Assembly (NCBI RefSeq): GCF_052857255.1
Contig: NC_135497.1
Coordinates: 351,518,885-351,582,884, forward strand
Length of the DNA stretch: 64,000 nucleotides
Reading direction: 5' to 3'
Source: Amblyomma americanum
Taxonomy: Eukaryota > Arthropoda > Arachnida > Ixodida > Ixodidae
Both the position numbers and the translations under genes were made by a program. Positions 32,255 through 43,569 of this stretch are shown one piece after another. The notes under the pieces were generated by a model. The model was not told the DNA's origin and made no database searches. It was given only the letters and a program-made list of their open reading frames with translations. Each line of letters begins with the position of its first letter. The stretch's first letter is position 1.

Positions 32255-32345
32255 TATTTATTCATATTTTTTCATATTTATATATTCATATTCATATTTT
32301 TAATATTTTTATTTTTTCATATTCATATTTTTCATATTTATTCAA
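32255..32345. repeat. TTCATATT-word AT-rich minisatellite
   Basis: Irregular reiteration of TTCATATTTT and TTCATATTTA words over about 90 bp. Confidence 0.75.
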
Positions 32346-32635
32346 GCGGACGGAGTGCGAGGTGCAGGTAACGTCACTAAGAGAGTTCGAATATCAATTA
32401 TCTGCTGCCACTACTCTGGCATGAAACACAGCCAGCTTTGAATGCATTTCACAGTGGCGCTGTCCACTGCTTCGCATGTTTTGAAGAGATATTTGGAGGT
32501 TTGGTTTTTTCGATCTTCATCTGGACACCCCAGATGGACCAACCAAAGTGTCATCAAAGCGTGGTATCAGGCTCTTCAGAAGCTCCATGGACTGTGAGAC
32601 TTAATGTACCATGTGCTGATCTGAATTCCAGGAGC

Positions 32636-33103
32636 TGTTACGGTTGGCATATCTGACACCACGTGGCAGAAAGGGATTTCACCCGACCTTCTCTCAACAT
32701 GCTTCGTCGAAATGAGGCGTGACTTCTCCTGCTAGGGTGGGCGTCTGACACCACGTGCAGAAAGGAATTTCACCCGACCTTTTCTCACCATGCCTCGTCG
32801 CAATGAGGCGCGACTTCTTTCCGCCAATCACTCTCTGTGCCGGTCACGTGACGTCGACGTAAGCAAGATCCCTCTGACGATTGTAGCGAGCTTATTTAAG
32901 GGGCTCCTATATGTACTTTTGGGGAATTCATTCCCTTCTCTTCATCTTTCACCAACCTTGGAATAAACAGTGCAAGTTTCGCACCAGAAATCGTCTCGTC
33001 CTTGCTCGGTCGCCGTGGTGTACCGGATGCCTGCAGCCCGCCGACGACGCCACGCTTCCCAATAGTAACGTCGGTCGAGCTTCGATAGGCAAGCGTCGCA
33101 ACA
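32636..33103 (+). mobile_element. Solo LTR (Ty3/Gypsy-like), 468 bp
   Basis: The segment starts TGTTACGG and ends GTCGCAACA, the TG...CA termini of retroviral-type LTRs. It is flanked on both sides by the 4-bp sequence GAGC (32632-32635 and 33104-33107), a target-site duplication of expected length. A TATA-like TTATTTAAG lies at about 32892-32900 and an AATAAA signal at 32962-32967, in the order U3-R-U5 on the plus strand. The U3 region contains a diverged 92-bp tandem duplication beginning at 32653 and 32745 (CTGACACCACGTG...). No gag-pol sequence follows at once, so this is a solo LTR left by recombination. The Gypsy-like label rests on the general layout only. Confidence 0.82.
32653..32836 (+). 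repeat. 92-bp tandem duplication in the LTR U3
   Basis: Both copies contain CTGACACCACGTG, TTTCACCCGACCTT, TCTCA, ATGC-TCGTCG and AATGAGGCG. U3 duplications of this kind often carry enhancer sites. The copies differ at several positions, so the duplication is not recent. Confidence 0.85.
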
Positions 33104-33107
33104 GAGC

Positions 33108-33339
33108 GCAGCTCAAAACTCGATCGTCATTGAAAAGAATTGGGCGGCCAGAATGACGTAGTCAAGGGGACACCTGATCAGCACAAATGACCAATGGAAA
33201 AGAGTGAATTCGTCAGAGTTCTTGCCGCGTTGGGGTGATTGGATTCGTTACATACGTCGGCCGAAAGCAGTACACATGGAGATCGTTATCAACTTAGTGC
33301 ATTAAACCACAGAGGCGGATACGTAATGACATTGGGGTG
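33108..33339. other. Spacer between solo LTR and LINE
   Basis: Short unique-looking sequence; nothing recognised. Confidence 0.4.
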
Positions 33340-34766
33340 ATACTTCACTCGTGGAGGTGGTCTGCTTCACCGAATTCAAGGTATATTGTGACAAAGAGGT
33401 TCATCAGAGAATTCTTGAAAAGGTTGCGACTCCTTAGGCGCGCAAGAACTTTGGCTTTAGATATGTGTTTTAACCACACCATGCATTCTTCTACTCTTCC
33501 AAGAAAATTGCTCGACGAAATTGACACCTCTCGAACAGTGTTAATTCGTCACTCCAAACAATATTCCTTCTAGCAGTGTCCGTGTTATGTCTGGCGTCCC
33601 CAGGGATCCGTTTTGGGACACTCTTATTTCTATTGTTTATTAATGACATTGCGGCACATCTTCCAGTCCGCGTGAGCTGTACGCGGGTGACTATATTGTG
33701 TCAAGTGGTGTCTTCAGCTGACGACCAGGTGCTTCTAAATAATGACCTAGCGAAGGTGGTTGCGTGGTACAACGAATGGCAGATGTGCATTATTTTTGAA
33801 AAAAAAAAAACGTCTTTATGAAAATTACACAAAAGAAATTACCTCTTCCTTTTGTGTGCGGTACTAACAACATATCATTATTAGAGGTGACAGTATAAAT
33901 ATTTGGGCCTATGGATTACTAACAACCTTGAATTCTAATGTCTGACGGAAACCCGTCTGGTCGGGAAGGTACATCACGAAAGTAGAAGGCGCCGACCAAA
34001 AGAAAGGATGGGATGACGTTTCGGCTAGCCTTGTTCACAATCTCACATGGATGGAACAAGGCTCCCGTGGGGAGCCGAAACGTCATCCCATCCTTTCTTT
34101 TGGTCGGCGCCTTCCATTTTCGTCACTAACAATCTTTCGTGGTCAAAGCACATAGACGCTATCGTAGCAAATTCAGCGGGGGAAATTCTTTTTCTGAGGC
34201 GCTCACTAAAGTCATCCCCACCTAGTGTTCGTCTATTGGCGTACAATTCCCTCGTCCGTCCGTTACTACAATATGCTGTAATCATCTGGGACCTTGTCAC
34301 GTTAACAAACATTCAGAAATCAGAGCGAATACAGCATAAAGTAGTTATATTTGTTTTTAACTCGTATGGCCGTCTAAGTGAGCTCATGAGGCGAAGTGGG
34401 TTACCCTCAGTCGTTGAGCACAATCGCGTTTGCCGAATAAAGTTTTTCTTCCAGCTTAAAGGAAGGTCATTATAAAGTTAATGCTTCTAATATTTTGCTT
34501 ACTCCTCAGGTTATCACACGAGACAAAGGCATGCACTAACAATAACCCCTTTCAACGCGCGAAATAAGTGCTTAAATATTCTTTTTTTTTTCGAGGACAA
34601 TTACTGAATGGAACAAACTTAACAGCGAGACTTAATCATAATTCTTTACTGATGTTTCAAAAGTGCCTGCAAATGTTATGAACTTGAGTGTGTTTATATG
34701 CTTGTATTTGTTTGTTTTTCCCCCATCATGCTATGATCTGCACTAGACAGCAGGATCTATAAATAA
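33340..34766 (+). mobile_element. CR1/Jockey-like LINE remnant, RT C-terminal part and 3' end
   Basis: Conserved reverse-transcriptase blocks appear in order but in different frames. VRVMSGVP is near 33590, then QGSVLGH after a shift, then LLFLLFINDIAAHL (33621-33662), a decayed YAGD in place of the catalytic [FY]xDD (33680-33691), and DDQVLLNNDLAKVVAWYNEW. YKYLGLWITNNL follows near 33900. The reading resumes at TNNLSWSKHIDAI (about 34126) with PPSVRLLAYNSLVRPLLQYA and NSYGRLSELMRRSGLP, then a C-terminal RHALTITPFNARNKC block near 34530. The 3' end is A-rich (ATAAATAAAAATAAG). Frameshifts, the lost catalytic Asp and a foldback insertion make it dead. The clade is assigned from motif style and could be another non-LTR clade. 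Confidence 0.85.
33930..34122. mobile_element. Foldback element inserted in the LINE
   Basis: The core is a perfect 42-bp inverted repeat: 33985-34026 (starts GAAGGCGCCGACC) and 34073-34114 (ends GGTCGGCGCCTTC). Imperfect pairing extends outward, and an inner pair AGCCTTGTT/AACAAGGCT closes the loop. The insert interrupts the LINE frame between ITNNL and SWSKHI. The host words TTACTAACAACCTT (33916-33929) and TCACTAACAATCTT (34123-34136) flank it, as expected for a target duplication of about 14 bp with two later changes. No protein is encoded. Confidence 0.75.
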
Positions 34767-35644
34767 AAATAAGAAAGAGGAGGGTTGACCTCATGGAATA
34801 TCCAAGCTGGTCTGCTGAGATTGATTCAATTGAACATTGTCGCTCGAGGACAAACCGGACAGTGCTTATGTCTTCTTCCTCGACAGTAATTGCCCTAAAA
34901 GGATTGCGCGTGAAGTACTGACGCCATTAGCTTATTGCGAAAAGGCATTCTTGAAATTGATGCCAGATTTTGCAGTGAAACTGCTTATAATCGCCTGTTC
35001 GTTCACGTGCTGCAGAAAGCAATGCAATAAATTTACGGTGGGAACAAATTGTGGCTTAATATGGCGATAAATATTGGTTTGCTATTACGTAAAAAGTCTG
35101 GCATTGTCTTCCCACAAGCTCATACAAAAGCCAAATTCGAAAAACCTATACCACGTCGTTTGTTCACTACTGTATACCGGCGGTCTCGAGCTTGCCTGTT
35201 CTCCGCTGTCTAAGTGGAGCGTGTAGGTTGTAGGACTGTCAACGTAGCTGATCGTAACAAAAGTTTGCGCTAATTAACGCGGTGTTGGAATGACGTTGCG
35301 CCTTTTTCCATTAGTAAAAATCACGACCCTCGCCCCCATAAACCCCCCTTGGATTCGCGCCGATGAGAAATTCCATTACTACTTCCAACGCTTCGCTGCC
35401 CATCGTAACAGCTGTTCCGGTCCGAGACTGCTGAACAGTACTTTTGTTTTGAGCATATTAATTCTTAGACCCAGTGTTCCGCTTTGCCTGTATAGTTCCT
35501 CGCTCATGCTTTCCAGTTAGTTCTCTGAGTTATTAGAGACTTTTAGAATAGGGTGACACTATCGGCTAGGGGCATAGAGTATAATAGCGGGGCACCAGGG
35601 GGCAGGCGCAGGACAATAACGCCCCTCCGGCATACCTTGACACG
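34767..35644. other. No recognised feature
   Basis: Unique-looking DNA downstream of the LINE 3' end. No coding or repeat signature was found. Confidence 0.45.
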
Positions 35645-35880
35645 ATGAGAGGTGGCTCACTCACGCTCACACTCACTGATGTCCACCCACAACCATTCAT
35701 TCGCACTCATTCTCACATTCATGACCACTCACAACCTCTCACTCACACTCTTGGCCACTCACTCTCATGACCGCTCGCACTCGCAGTCGCTCACCCACAC
35801 TCACTTTTGACCACTCACACTCACGCCCACTCGCATTTACAACTACTCACACTCCATTCACGTTCACTCCCTGTTCTCTT
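35645..35880 (+). repeat. CACTCA-rich degenerate simple repeat, copy 1
   Basis: Irregular reiteration of CACTCAC, GACCACTCAC and CTCTCATGACC words over about 235 bp. A similar tract is at 38300-38450. Confidence 0.8.
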
Positions 35881-37610
35881 GTTTGCCGACAGTGGAGGGT
35901 ATGAGAGATTTACTGTCGCAGCCGACGACACTTCTGGCTCCTCTAGCATGGGTCGCACAGATGTGGTTGTGAGCTGCCCGGGGATCAGTCGGCTGAGCTC
36001 CGTGGCCAATTTTTCTCGAAGAAAGTGGTCACTTATCACGCATCTTCCATGGCCCGAACCAGTGTTACGCACGTGTGCTCCCGCGCTTGCTGCTGAGGCG
36101 ATGAGCGTCAGCCAAGTTGCTTAGACACGTTTTCGAGCGGTGTCAAAGTAAAAATACTGAGTTTGCCTTGACAGTGGTTTTCGACGGTGTCTAAGTACCA
36201 GTATAATCAGTTTGCCTTGACAATGACGTGTCCGTGAGTCTGCATGAACACATTGGATGCACGTGGCGACTATGAATACTTTTCGCGGAGAGTGCTTTTG
36301 AAACCATCGACCGAGTTCCTCACGGAAGGGGAAGTGGCTGGAATGGGCCACTATCGATACCTTTACAGGAGCCTCTTGGCCTTACTCTAGGTCATAATTA
36401 AGAGCAAGGCTGGCTTCGTCCAGCCAGCGCAGGTATGCGTGACCGATCTGACACGCCTGCCATGCAGTACGTTGTCCGCGGTGCACATAATCCCTCTCTG
36501 GAGGAGGCTTTAGAAACCAGTGCGGTGTTCTCGCTTGAAGCCGGCGCGTGCGGAGACCACGTGCGCATCTACATGGGCATGAGACGTGCTAACAGTGCGC
36601 CTAATTATTTCCTAGTAGTCCGCCGCGTCGTTGGTCGAAGAAACGTCGTTCGTAGAAATATGCGTATGCAGCTAACTTGTTGAAACGGTAAAACGTTGCT
36701 GAAAAAAAAAAAAAAAACCCTGTCCAGAAGTTCTCAGAAGAAATCATAATATCTGGTGCACAAGATTCCTCATGCCGTCCAAATATCAGCGCAGGTAGAA
36801 TAGCTGAAATCGGAGCGGGCAGACAAGTTATTCCACTTACAATATTGAAAATACTAAGAATAGAAAAACTATATCTCATTTCACTCGCCCAGTGCCCTAG
36901 GCTGCCAGTTGTTGACTTGCCAGGACAGCCCGCAGCCGCCCGAACTAGCGGCGTTGTCGTTCAGCATACATGTTGTAGACGGGGGGAGCCTTTCAATTAA
37001 CTTAAGGACCAGTTTTTTTTTTTTGCACTCTGGGGAGAACGCGAGGGAGCTTAATCAACCGGCTTAATCCTCAACTCTTTCCTATTCTATGAGCACACTC
37101 CAGTGTTCAACACGCCTGCACCCTTGGACCTGTTTGGGAAAGTGGATGGAAAGGGCTGCCCCCCCGCCCTCACCCTAAGTCTCCTGTTCTGTTCTGGTCA
37201 CAATTTTGGCTATGTTGTCGGTCGGACGGTTTTTTCTTCGCTGCCTTCTCGGTATCGGCGGTGTGAACAGCAGCATTCGCTTGCAGGAAAACTGTCATCC
37301 CTGAATTGATTATTAGCTTTCATTGGCTTGCATTGTCTTTTTTGTACTTTTTTTGTCAATCCAAAGGCTGATATTACTCAGAGACATTATATATTGGATC
37401 CCTTTCCCGAGTAAAGGAGAATTAAGCTCATACTGTACCCCCAACCAATCAAAAAGTCAGTGGCCAATCTGGTGGCCACCTCATATATATACTGGCGAAA
37501 ATCGTCAAAATGTTTCGTCACCATCGGCAGTCCACAAGTTTCATGCTCTGCATACAAAAATAAAACCCACATTCTTGATTTGCATCCCAGGGCTCTTTCA
37601 AGTATACACT
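35881..37610. other. No recognised gene; small duplication and a possible Penelope trace
   Basis: Contains a two-copy duplication of about 50 bp at 36129-36225 (GTTTTCGA...TTTGCCTTGACA words). The stretch 37230-37290, read on the minus strand, has an RYREGS-like word as in the Penelope-like element at 57 kb, but the following frame is broken and different. I do not call it as a separate element. Confidence 0.4.
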
Positions 37611-37815
37611 CTTTGCCAATAATATACAGCCCAAGGGGTTTGCTTCCAAGCCGTTTAACGGGGCTCTTTAGCACATTTGACAGATCTAAGCTTGGGAGGG
37701 TTGAGGACGCAAGTTCCTTCCGTCTTCGTGAGATTAGGGCCCCTCAGTATTGCAAGAGGAGCCGCACTGCAGGACTCAGAAGCAGACCTCTTGGACTGTA
37801 TACTTTTGACAAAGA
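37611..37815 (-). mobile_element. MITE-like TIR element, copy 2
   Basis: About 205 bp. The left end CTTTGCCAATAATATACAGC and the right end, reverse complemented CTTTGTCAAAAGTATACAGT, form imperfect terminal inverted repeats that continue as CCAAGGGGTTTGCTTC versus CCAAGAGGTCTGCTTC. This is the best-preserved of three copies (others at 7509-7705 and 60047-60217). The interior shows no conserved frame. Transposon superfamily is not identified. Confidence 0.72.
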
Positions 37816-38299
37816 CTGTACGTGATAGAAACAAGAATATCTGGCTTTACCGAAACACGCGCTTGGTTTTCGCGTGTTTTCCGGGCTTGAGCCGAGCTCG
37901 TGCAGTTCGTTGTTTCAGCAGCAAGCATTGGAATTTTTGCGTATATGACCTCGAGCCGTGTAGTGGCAAGAGTCGTCTGCCTTTCTGCCAGTGGCGCAGT
38001 TCGATCAGAGGATCTGACACAACCCGTAGTGTCTCATTGCAGCCGCGAATGGCTCGCTCCCATGCCAACGGTGAACTTGTAAGGCGAACAAGAGCGGATG
38101 ATAGCCGTTCCAGCGCCAGCGGAATCCCCTGCTTCGGTCGTCCAAAGATACGCTCATGCTGCCTTATGCTGCCTCGCCCCCGAGCGGCCTTGGCGGTGAA
38201 TATTTGCTCCTCTCAAGTTGTCAGCATGAAAATAGCTGAGCGGATACCGTCGTCTCGAAATACACGCGGCGGCAAACTTCGCTGTCGCGTCCACCTACT
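37816..38299. other. Open but unrecognised sequence
   Basis: The plus strand is open from 37677 through 38435 (253 codons with stop), beginning inside the TIR element and ending inside the CACTCA repeat. Because both ends lie in repeats and no domain is visible, I do not call a gene. Confidence 0.35.
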
Positions 38300-38450
38300 A
38301 GTCACATCCACTCTCCACTCACGTCGACTCATGTCCACTCATCACTACTCACATCCACTCACACTCACTCTCACGACCACTCAGACTCATGACCACCCAC
38401 ACTCGCATCCACTCAGTCGCAGTGAGGCGATATGAGTGCACTCATGAATG
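38300..38450 (+). repeat. CACTCA-rich degenerate simple repeat, copy 2
   Basis: Irregular CACTCA, CATCCACTCA and GACCAC words over about 150 bp, matching the style of the tract at 35645-35880. Confidence 0.75.
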
Positions 38451-38529
38451 AGTGTGCCGACCTATGCCTTCCGGAATACTGCGGTATTCTCCATCCCCAA
38501 TTCTTCCCAATCCAGTTTTAAGGCTTAAG

Positions 38530-39175
38530 TCTTACTTAAGTCTGAAAGTCATCCTGGTCTGGTCCTTTGGTTGACTGAAGTCTAAGGTTGATTCAATTCG
38601 ATTAGCTATTACACTTCGGTAAATACCTTGCAAACAATGGACAGTAAACTGATCGTTCTAATTTTTCATTTCCTTGACGTCTTCTTTCTTATGGTTTAAG
38701 ATGACGTCAGCGTTATTCCAATATTCCGGTGCACTCGAGGTCGTGAGCCACTACGTAACAGGTTCGCAGGTATTTCTAGCACTACCTCCGCACTGTCCAT
38801 CAACAGATGTGCAGTTAAATCCTCACGAGCCACTATCGCCCTTGGCATTGATTGCAAGGCTTCCTTTATTTCCTGTTTCGTTACAAACGGAATGTCCAAT
38901 TCTTGCACACCACTGGCTTCAACATTAGCATCCTGATTACTTGGGCTACAGAAGAAATCTGCTATTGCAACTATCTTGAGCTATCCAGCTGTTTTAACCA
39001 TCTTATCCATATTGGTAATGACACGGCCCTCCTTGTCTCTTCTTTGCCGATGGCTAATTTCCTTTTGACCGCCTTCAGGCTGCCTCCCTTCTTCTGAACT
39101 TGTTAGATCCTCTGCATATTATACCTCCTTATCAGTCATGACCTTTGTCTTGGTACGCTTATCGTATTTACACTC
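38530..39175 (-). mobile_element. RTE-like LINE fragment, linker and RT N-terminal part
   Basis: Reading on the minus strand from about 39175: NMQRI, a stop, then QVQKKGGSLKAVKRKLAIGK, then GRVITNMDKMVKTAG, another stop, and VTKQEIKEALQSM. The RT fingers follow as WNNADVILNHKKEDVKEMKN, a stop in place of the usual Tyr, and RTISLLSIVCKVFTE. After a frameshift IANRIESTLDFSQPKDQ ends the fragment. These match the order and spacing of tick RTE-like elements as I know them. The catalytic RT blocks are absent. This part does not overlap the endonuclease fragment at 150-457, so the two may be pieces of one family but not of one copy. Confidence 0.82.
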
Positions 39176-39199
39176 ATTGATTATACGCGGTGTAGCTCA

Positions 39200-42100
39200 G
39201 TGCCTGGCCGGATGCAGCCGGAGTGCATTATCGCTTGTGTGCGGAGATTTTGACGCGCGAGCTTTCTTCAGCATGCAACCTTTGGTGCGCCTCCGCGGTT
39301 GCGTATTCCACGCTTGAGCTGACGTTTCCATCAAAATATAGCCGCCTGACACGGTCGCGTCTTGAGGCGCCGTAGGACGTGCGAATTCTCGAGAAAACAC
39401 CGAGCCGAGTGAGGCAGTGGTCGCATATCTTTGTTTCCGGTCCCTGCCGAGCAGAGGTGCTTGGGCGGGGAGGGTGCGCTGGCGCCGTCGAGGAAGGTGA
39501 GGCTTTCGTTTATGGCCCGTTGCTCGTTTCCCTGGGCCGCCAGATTGATGCGGCCATTTGGGGGGAACGATGCGCGACTCGATAGGCCGACCCCGGCTGC
39601 TGCCAAACCGGGCTGCGGCCGCTATCTCGGCGATGAGGTGCGGCCGCCTGCGCGTTCGCTCACCTTCCTGCCTACGTATTCCGTCCTCGTGCGCTGCGCG
39701 TTGACAAGCGCAGAGATGACCGTCCGTCTCATTCGCTCAGGAGGCCGCGGAGCTGCATGCGCTGCGCTGGAAAGAGTGGACGCTGGGTGCTTACGCGGCA
39801 GAGAAACGCGAGAAATGTTGGGTTCCGCAACTAGAGAACGCAATCGCATTCTACCACCCGCCACAGGGGGAGCCAGTCTTGTTCTCCTTCGTCCGGTTAA
39901 CCATGGGTAACCCATCCTTTCTCCCGAGTCCATGTATTCAGAGCGTGACCGTGTATGTGCTTTTGAAGGCACGGGTGATCTTTGTTGTCCAGGTGAGATG
40001 TGCAATGTGCGAGTGTTTCCGCCAAGTGCGGACGTAAAAGTTGGTGGAGATATTGTGATGGTGGTGTGCTTTGGCGGGTGGGATAACAGCGACGGTTGGC
40101 GCCGACGTTCCTTACTGTAATACGTTGGCGGGATGCGCAGCTTTTATTTCGCAGATCGCGTAGCGCCCCTTGGAACAAGCTGCATACGTGACGCGAGCAG
40201 AGCAGTCGTCTCGTTCGCGACCCTCGTTTCTGCGGTTGGCGAATGACCCCCCCCCCCCCCCCCCCCCCCCCACCCTATTGCTCTGTGAAGGTGCCTTTTT
40301 TGTAAAGTTGAATTTAGCTGTCCTACACCAAATGAATTGCAGCATGCGTGTCCCGCTAAATTGGAGCAGGGAAGAATTGCGCCAAGAGCCTAGTTCTAAT
40401 CACGCCGTGCAGGTTTGTCCTATTGAATAATGAGGCAGGCGATTACCTGCTGCGAAAGCGGGGTTGAGCCAGTGCACGCTTCGCGTGCCTTGCGGGAGCC
40501 GAGCAGGGAAGGGGGACGTGTTCTTCGCCTCTCCCTCTTCGCTCGCTGAAGCTCGAGCCGGCGGCGGGCCCGTGGTGTCGCGGACTGCCTGAGTGAGACG
40601 TCTCGCCCCCAGTTTGTCGACCGCGTAATCCCGCGCAGTCTTGCCGGGATGATAATGGATTCGCGGCGCGGGGCTTAAAGCGCAAACCTGTTTGCAGTGC
40701 TAACGCGGCGTCGAGAGCGCGCGTGCGTCGCCCGGCGTGGCCCCGAAAAACCGGCACCGCCTCGCTCATCCGCCCGTAATACGGGCCCTCGGTGCGCGAG
40801 CCCTTTCCGGCGAGAGTCCGACAGCGGGCTCGAGAAGGGCCGCTTCTCGGAAGTCGCCGAGCGCTGCTCCTCTCGTCCTGGCGCAGAGACAAAGGGCGGC
40901 CGTGTTTTCTTTGGCTGCGCGTACGTGGGTGGTGGTGTGTTTCCTGCCGCGGGGGCCAGATGAGCGGGGGGGCTCTAATTCGAGTGGCGTCTACAGACAG
41001 CTGGGCGCGAACCTCTTCCCCGGTCGCCGGCAGAGTCCGCAGTGCCCTGTTCTCGCGCGCACCGGGATGAAGACGGATTAAGCGCCCGCACGAGGAGGGG
41101 GGCGCTTTCCCTCGCCGCCGAGAGAGGGCGGTCGCCGCTGCACGGTGGCCCGTAAAAAGCCGTAAAGGCGACGACGATGTAGCCACGCCAGCGCGGCAAA
41201 GTTCAAAGGAGCAGTTACGCGGCCGACCTGGCTGGGACAGCCGAGGGGGCAGCTCGGCTTCGGCCACTGGCGCGTTGTTGTTCCCGGGGGCGGGTGCTGG
41301 TCACCCCCCTCCGCTAACGGGGCCCCGTTGAGAGAAACAATTAGGAACTCACCCGTGGCCGTCCCGCCCTCGTTGTGTGTCGCTCGGCTTCTCGTTTCGC
41401 GCCGCACAGCCTGGCAACTGTCATGATTTGCGGCCTTCGCCGTCGCGTGCCACGTGGCTGAGCGGCCTTTCGCTCTTCAAGGGCTGCGGAGCGGGTCAGG
41501 GATCGTGTCGTCATCGCACTTGTCTCGACGCGTGTTGTTTGCACGTCGGCTGCGTTCCATCCGTGTTTTTCTCTCTTTATGTGGCATTCTTCTTCAAGGA
41601 GCGTGGACCCCTCCGACCGACTCGAGGCCTCTGGATCAGAGTGCTCGGGATTTAAAAGGACGAAAATGAAGTTACGATTTTTTGCGGCTGCAGCTGAGGC
41701 CGGCACAGGCAGCACCGGCCATGGTGTAATCGACAGGAAATGATACTCTGCACGTACGCTTAGCTCTCCCCCGAGCAAAGAGAAGAAAAAGGAACCGAAA
41801 GTGAACGGCTTTGCTCTGCGCTTCTTTGTGTCCGACGCTAAGCGAATCGGGAGAAAGCAAAATAAAAACAAGAGCCAAGGCGGGGATCGCAGTCGTTCCG
41901 TCCAGGCAGGAGTGTCTCGTAATAAGCACGGTGGCGCTTCGTGGTTGTGGTAGGGAGGGAGGAATGGGGGAAGGGGCGATCCGCAACGAGGCGACTTGTT
42001 TTTTTTTTTTTCGCCGCCGGCAGCGGCCGGCCGTGCTGGGCGCGCTAATGGAATCTGAACGACGGCCGCTCGCGCCCGGACGAGCAGCCGCGGCCGCCTC

Positions 42101-43569
42101 CGGCCGTCTATGTCACTAGAGCGTTGTTAAGAGTCTCGGGCGAGCCGTCGAACGGCGCAGCCTGAAACAAGGAACAAAAGAGATTCGCCAGTCGTGGGAA
42201 AACTGAGGGACGCCAGCGGGGAAAGTGGGGGTTACCCGCGAAGTCGTGCGGCCGCTGCCGCTGGGCAGATTTCTTCCCCCCCCCCCATTAAAAAAAACAA
42301 AAAAGAAAACCGGAGGTTATGTGCCTTTCCGCGGAACCGGAGCACTCCATGCACGCCTCGTCGCCCCCGCTTCTTCTCCGGTGGCTCCCGGGGAGAGAGT
42401 GCTTACATCGCTGTCGATTGTCGACTTCGCCGCTCTCCTGCCGTGCCGTTTTTGTCGTCCCACTCCACCCGTTTCTTCCGCGTTTTTTCTCGTCTCTGTC
42501 GAGGATTAGGCGGCCTTTGTCTTAAATTTACCTCACCCTCTGCCATATTTACTGGCTTAGATGCGGACGATTGGTAATTTCGGGCGATGTAAACATCGTA
42601 CGTTGTGACTATTTTGAGGGGGGTAAAGGATCGTGGCTGACAGGCGAACACGTCACTGGTTGACGTAGGGAGTCCGGGCGCATAGTACGCTCTGCTTGGG
42701 GCGTCGTTGGGCCGGAACCCAAACGGCGCTCGGCGCCTCCTCCGTCAGGTGCGCTGTGCATCGAGCGCTCGTTGCTCAGCGGTGCGGAGGTGTTGGGCAT
42801 TCCGGCCGGCAGCAGGCATCCCCGGCGTTCTCTCCCTGCTGCGTGCGGTGACGGGCGCCCCCTCCTCGCCGGCTGAGAAACAGGTTTCGCGCCCCCTGCT
42901 TTCTCCGGCTCGTTGCTGTGCCCCGCACTCTGCTGCTCGCGGTGTTTGCTTGGCATTCGGAGGAGCGCGCGGCGCTGCGGGAAAACACAAAACAAGCCTA
43001 AAAGAAGGAGTTATTGCTGAAGCGCCGCGCGAGGATGTGATGGCCAGAAATGCTCGCCTCCTCGTCCGACCAATTTGTCAGCGCTTTGCGCCCGAGACCC
43101 CTTTGTGTTTGTGCCCGTGATTAACGCCGCGGGCTGCAGCCTGCCCGTCCTGTCCGCGACAGGGCTTGCTTGGTGGCTGTCACTGGGGCCACTGTCAGAT
43201 GGCCCCCACGCTGCAGTGTGTGTCTGCGGTTTCCTTTCATTTCTCGTTCTGGTTTTCTTCGGCGACTTCCGAGGCACAGCCGGAAAGCTGGCCGTAGGGG
43301 CCGGGAGGCGCGTAGCTCCCACATACAATACGTTGGCGTCATAAACGGTTTCAGTGGCACCCCGGCTTGCACCGGTGCTCACAAGTGTACTCATTCCCAG
43401 CTTTCATCGTGATCCACGTGTTGAGCGCGCGTGATATGATAAATCGGCTTCTCTGCGGTGCGCTGCGGTAATTCAGAACGGTAGGAGGACGTTTCCCGGC
43501 CTGCACCGCTTTACTTTCTTACGGCTCTTGCCCCATCGATCTCGGGGATGCCGTATTTCTTTTAGTTTT
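39200..43569. other. Long GC/CpG-rich zone, no recognised gene
   Basis: By eye this is strongly GC- and CpG-rich, most densely at about 40440-42130 and 42650-43000. It includes a C25 tract (40247-40271). Several long frames are open on both strands (for example 41267 to 40443 on the minus strand, 274 codons), rich in Arg, Ala, Pro and Ser with no domain. It could hold 5' exons and promoters of a host gene, but I cannot identify one. Confidence 0.45.
40247..40271. repeat. Poly-C tract (25)
   Basis: Pure C run at the left side of the GC-rich zone. Confidence 0.92.

Larger units (their letters stand above)
31501..32635. other. GC-rich patch, then AT-rich sequence; no gene
   Basis: 31501-31870 is CpG-rich and contains a C16 tract (31533-31548). 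It is followed by a T18-G16 junction (32093-32126) and by an AT-rich minisatellite of TTCATATT words (32255-32345). No exon is recognisable. Confidence 0.5.

Noticed and set aside
32425..32447. ACACAGCCAGCTTTGAATGC, close to the miR-2 family mature core
   Set aside because: No complementary arm able to form a miRNA hairpin is seen within about 80 bases on either side, so it is not called a miRNA.
39188..39240. GGTGTAGCTCAGTGCCTGGC, tRNA-like start
   Set aside because: No B box or cloverleaf follows.
40443..41267. 274-codon open frame on the minus strand
   Set aside because: Very GC-rich, Arg/Ala/Pro/Ser-biased, with several long frames open on both strands at once; no domain.
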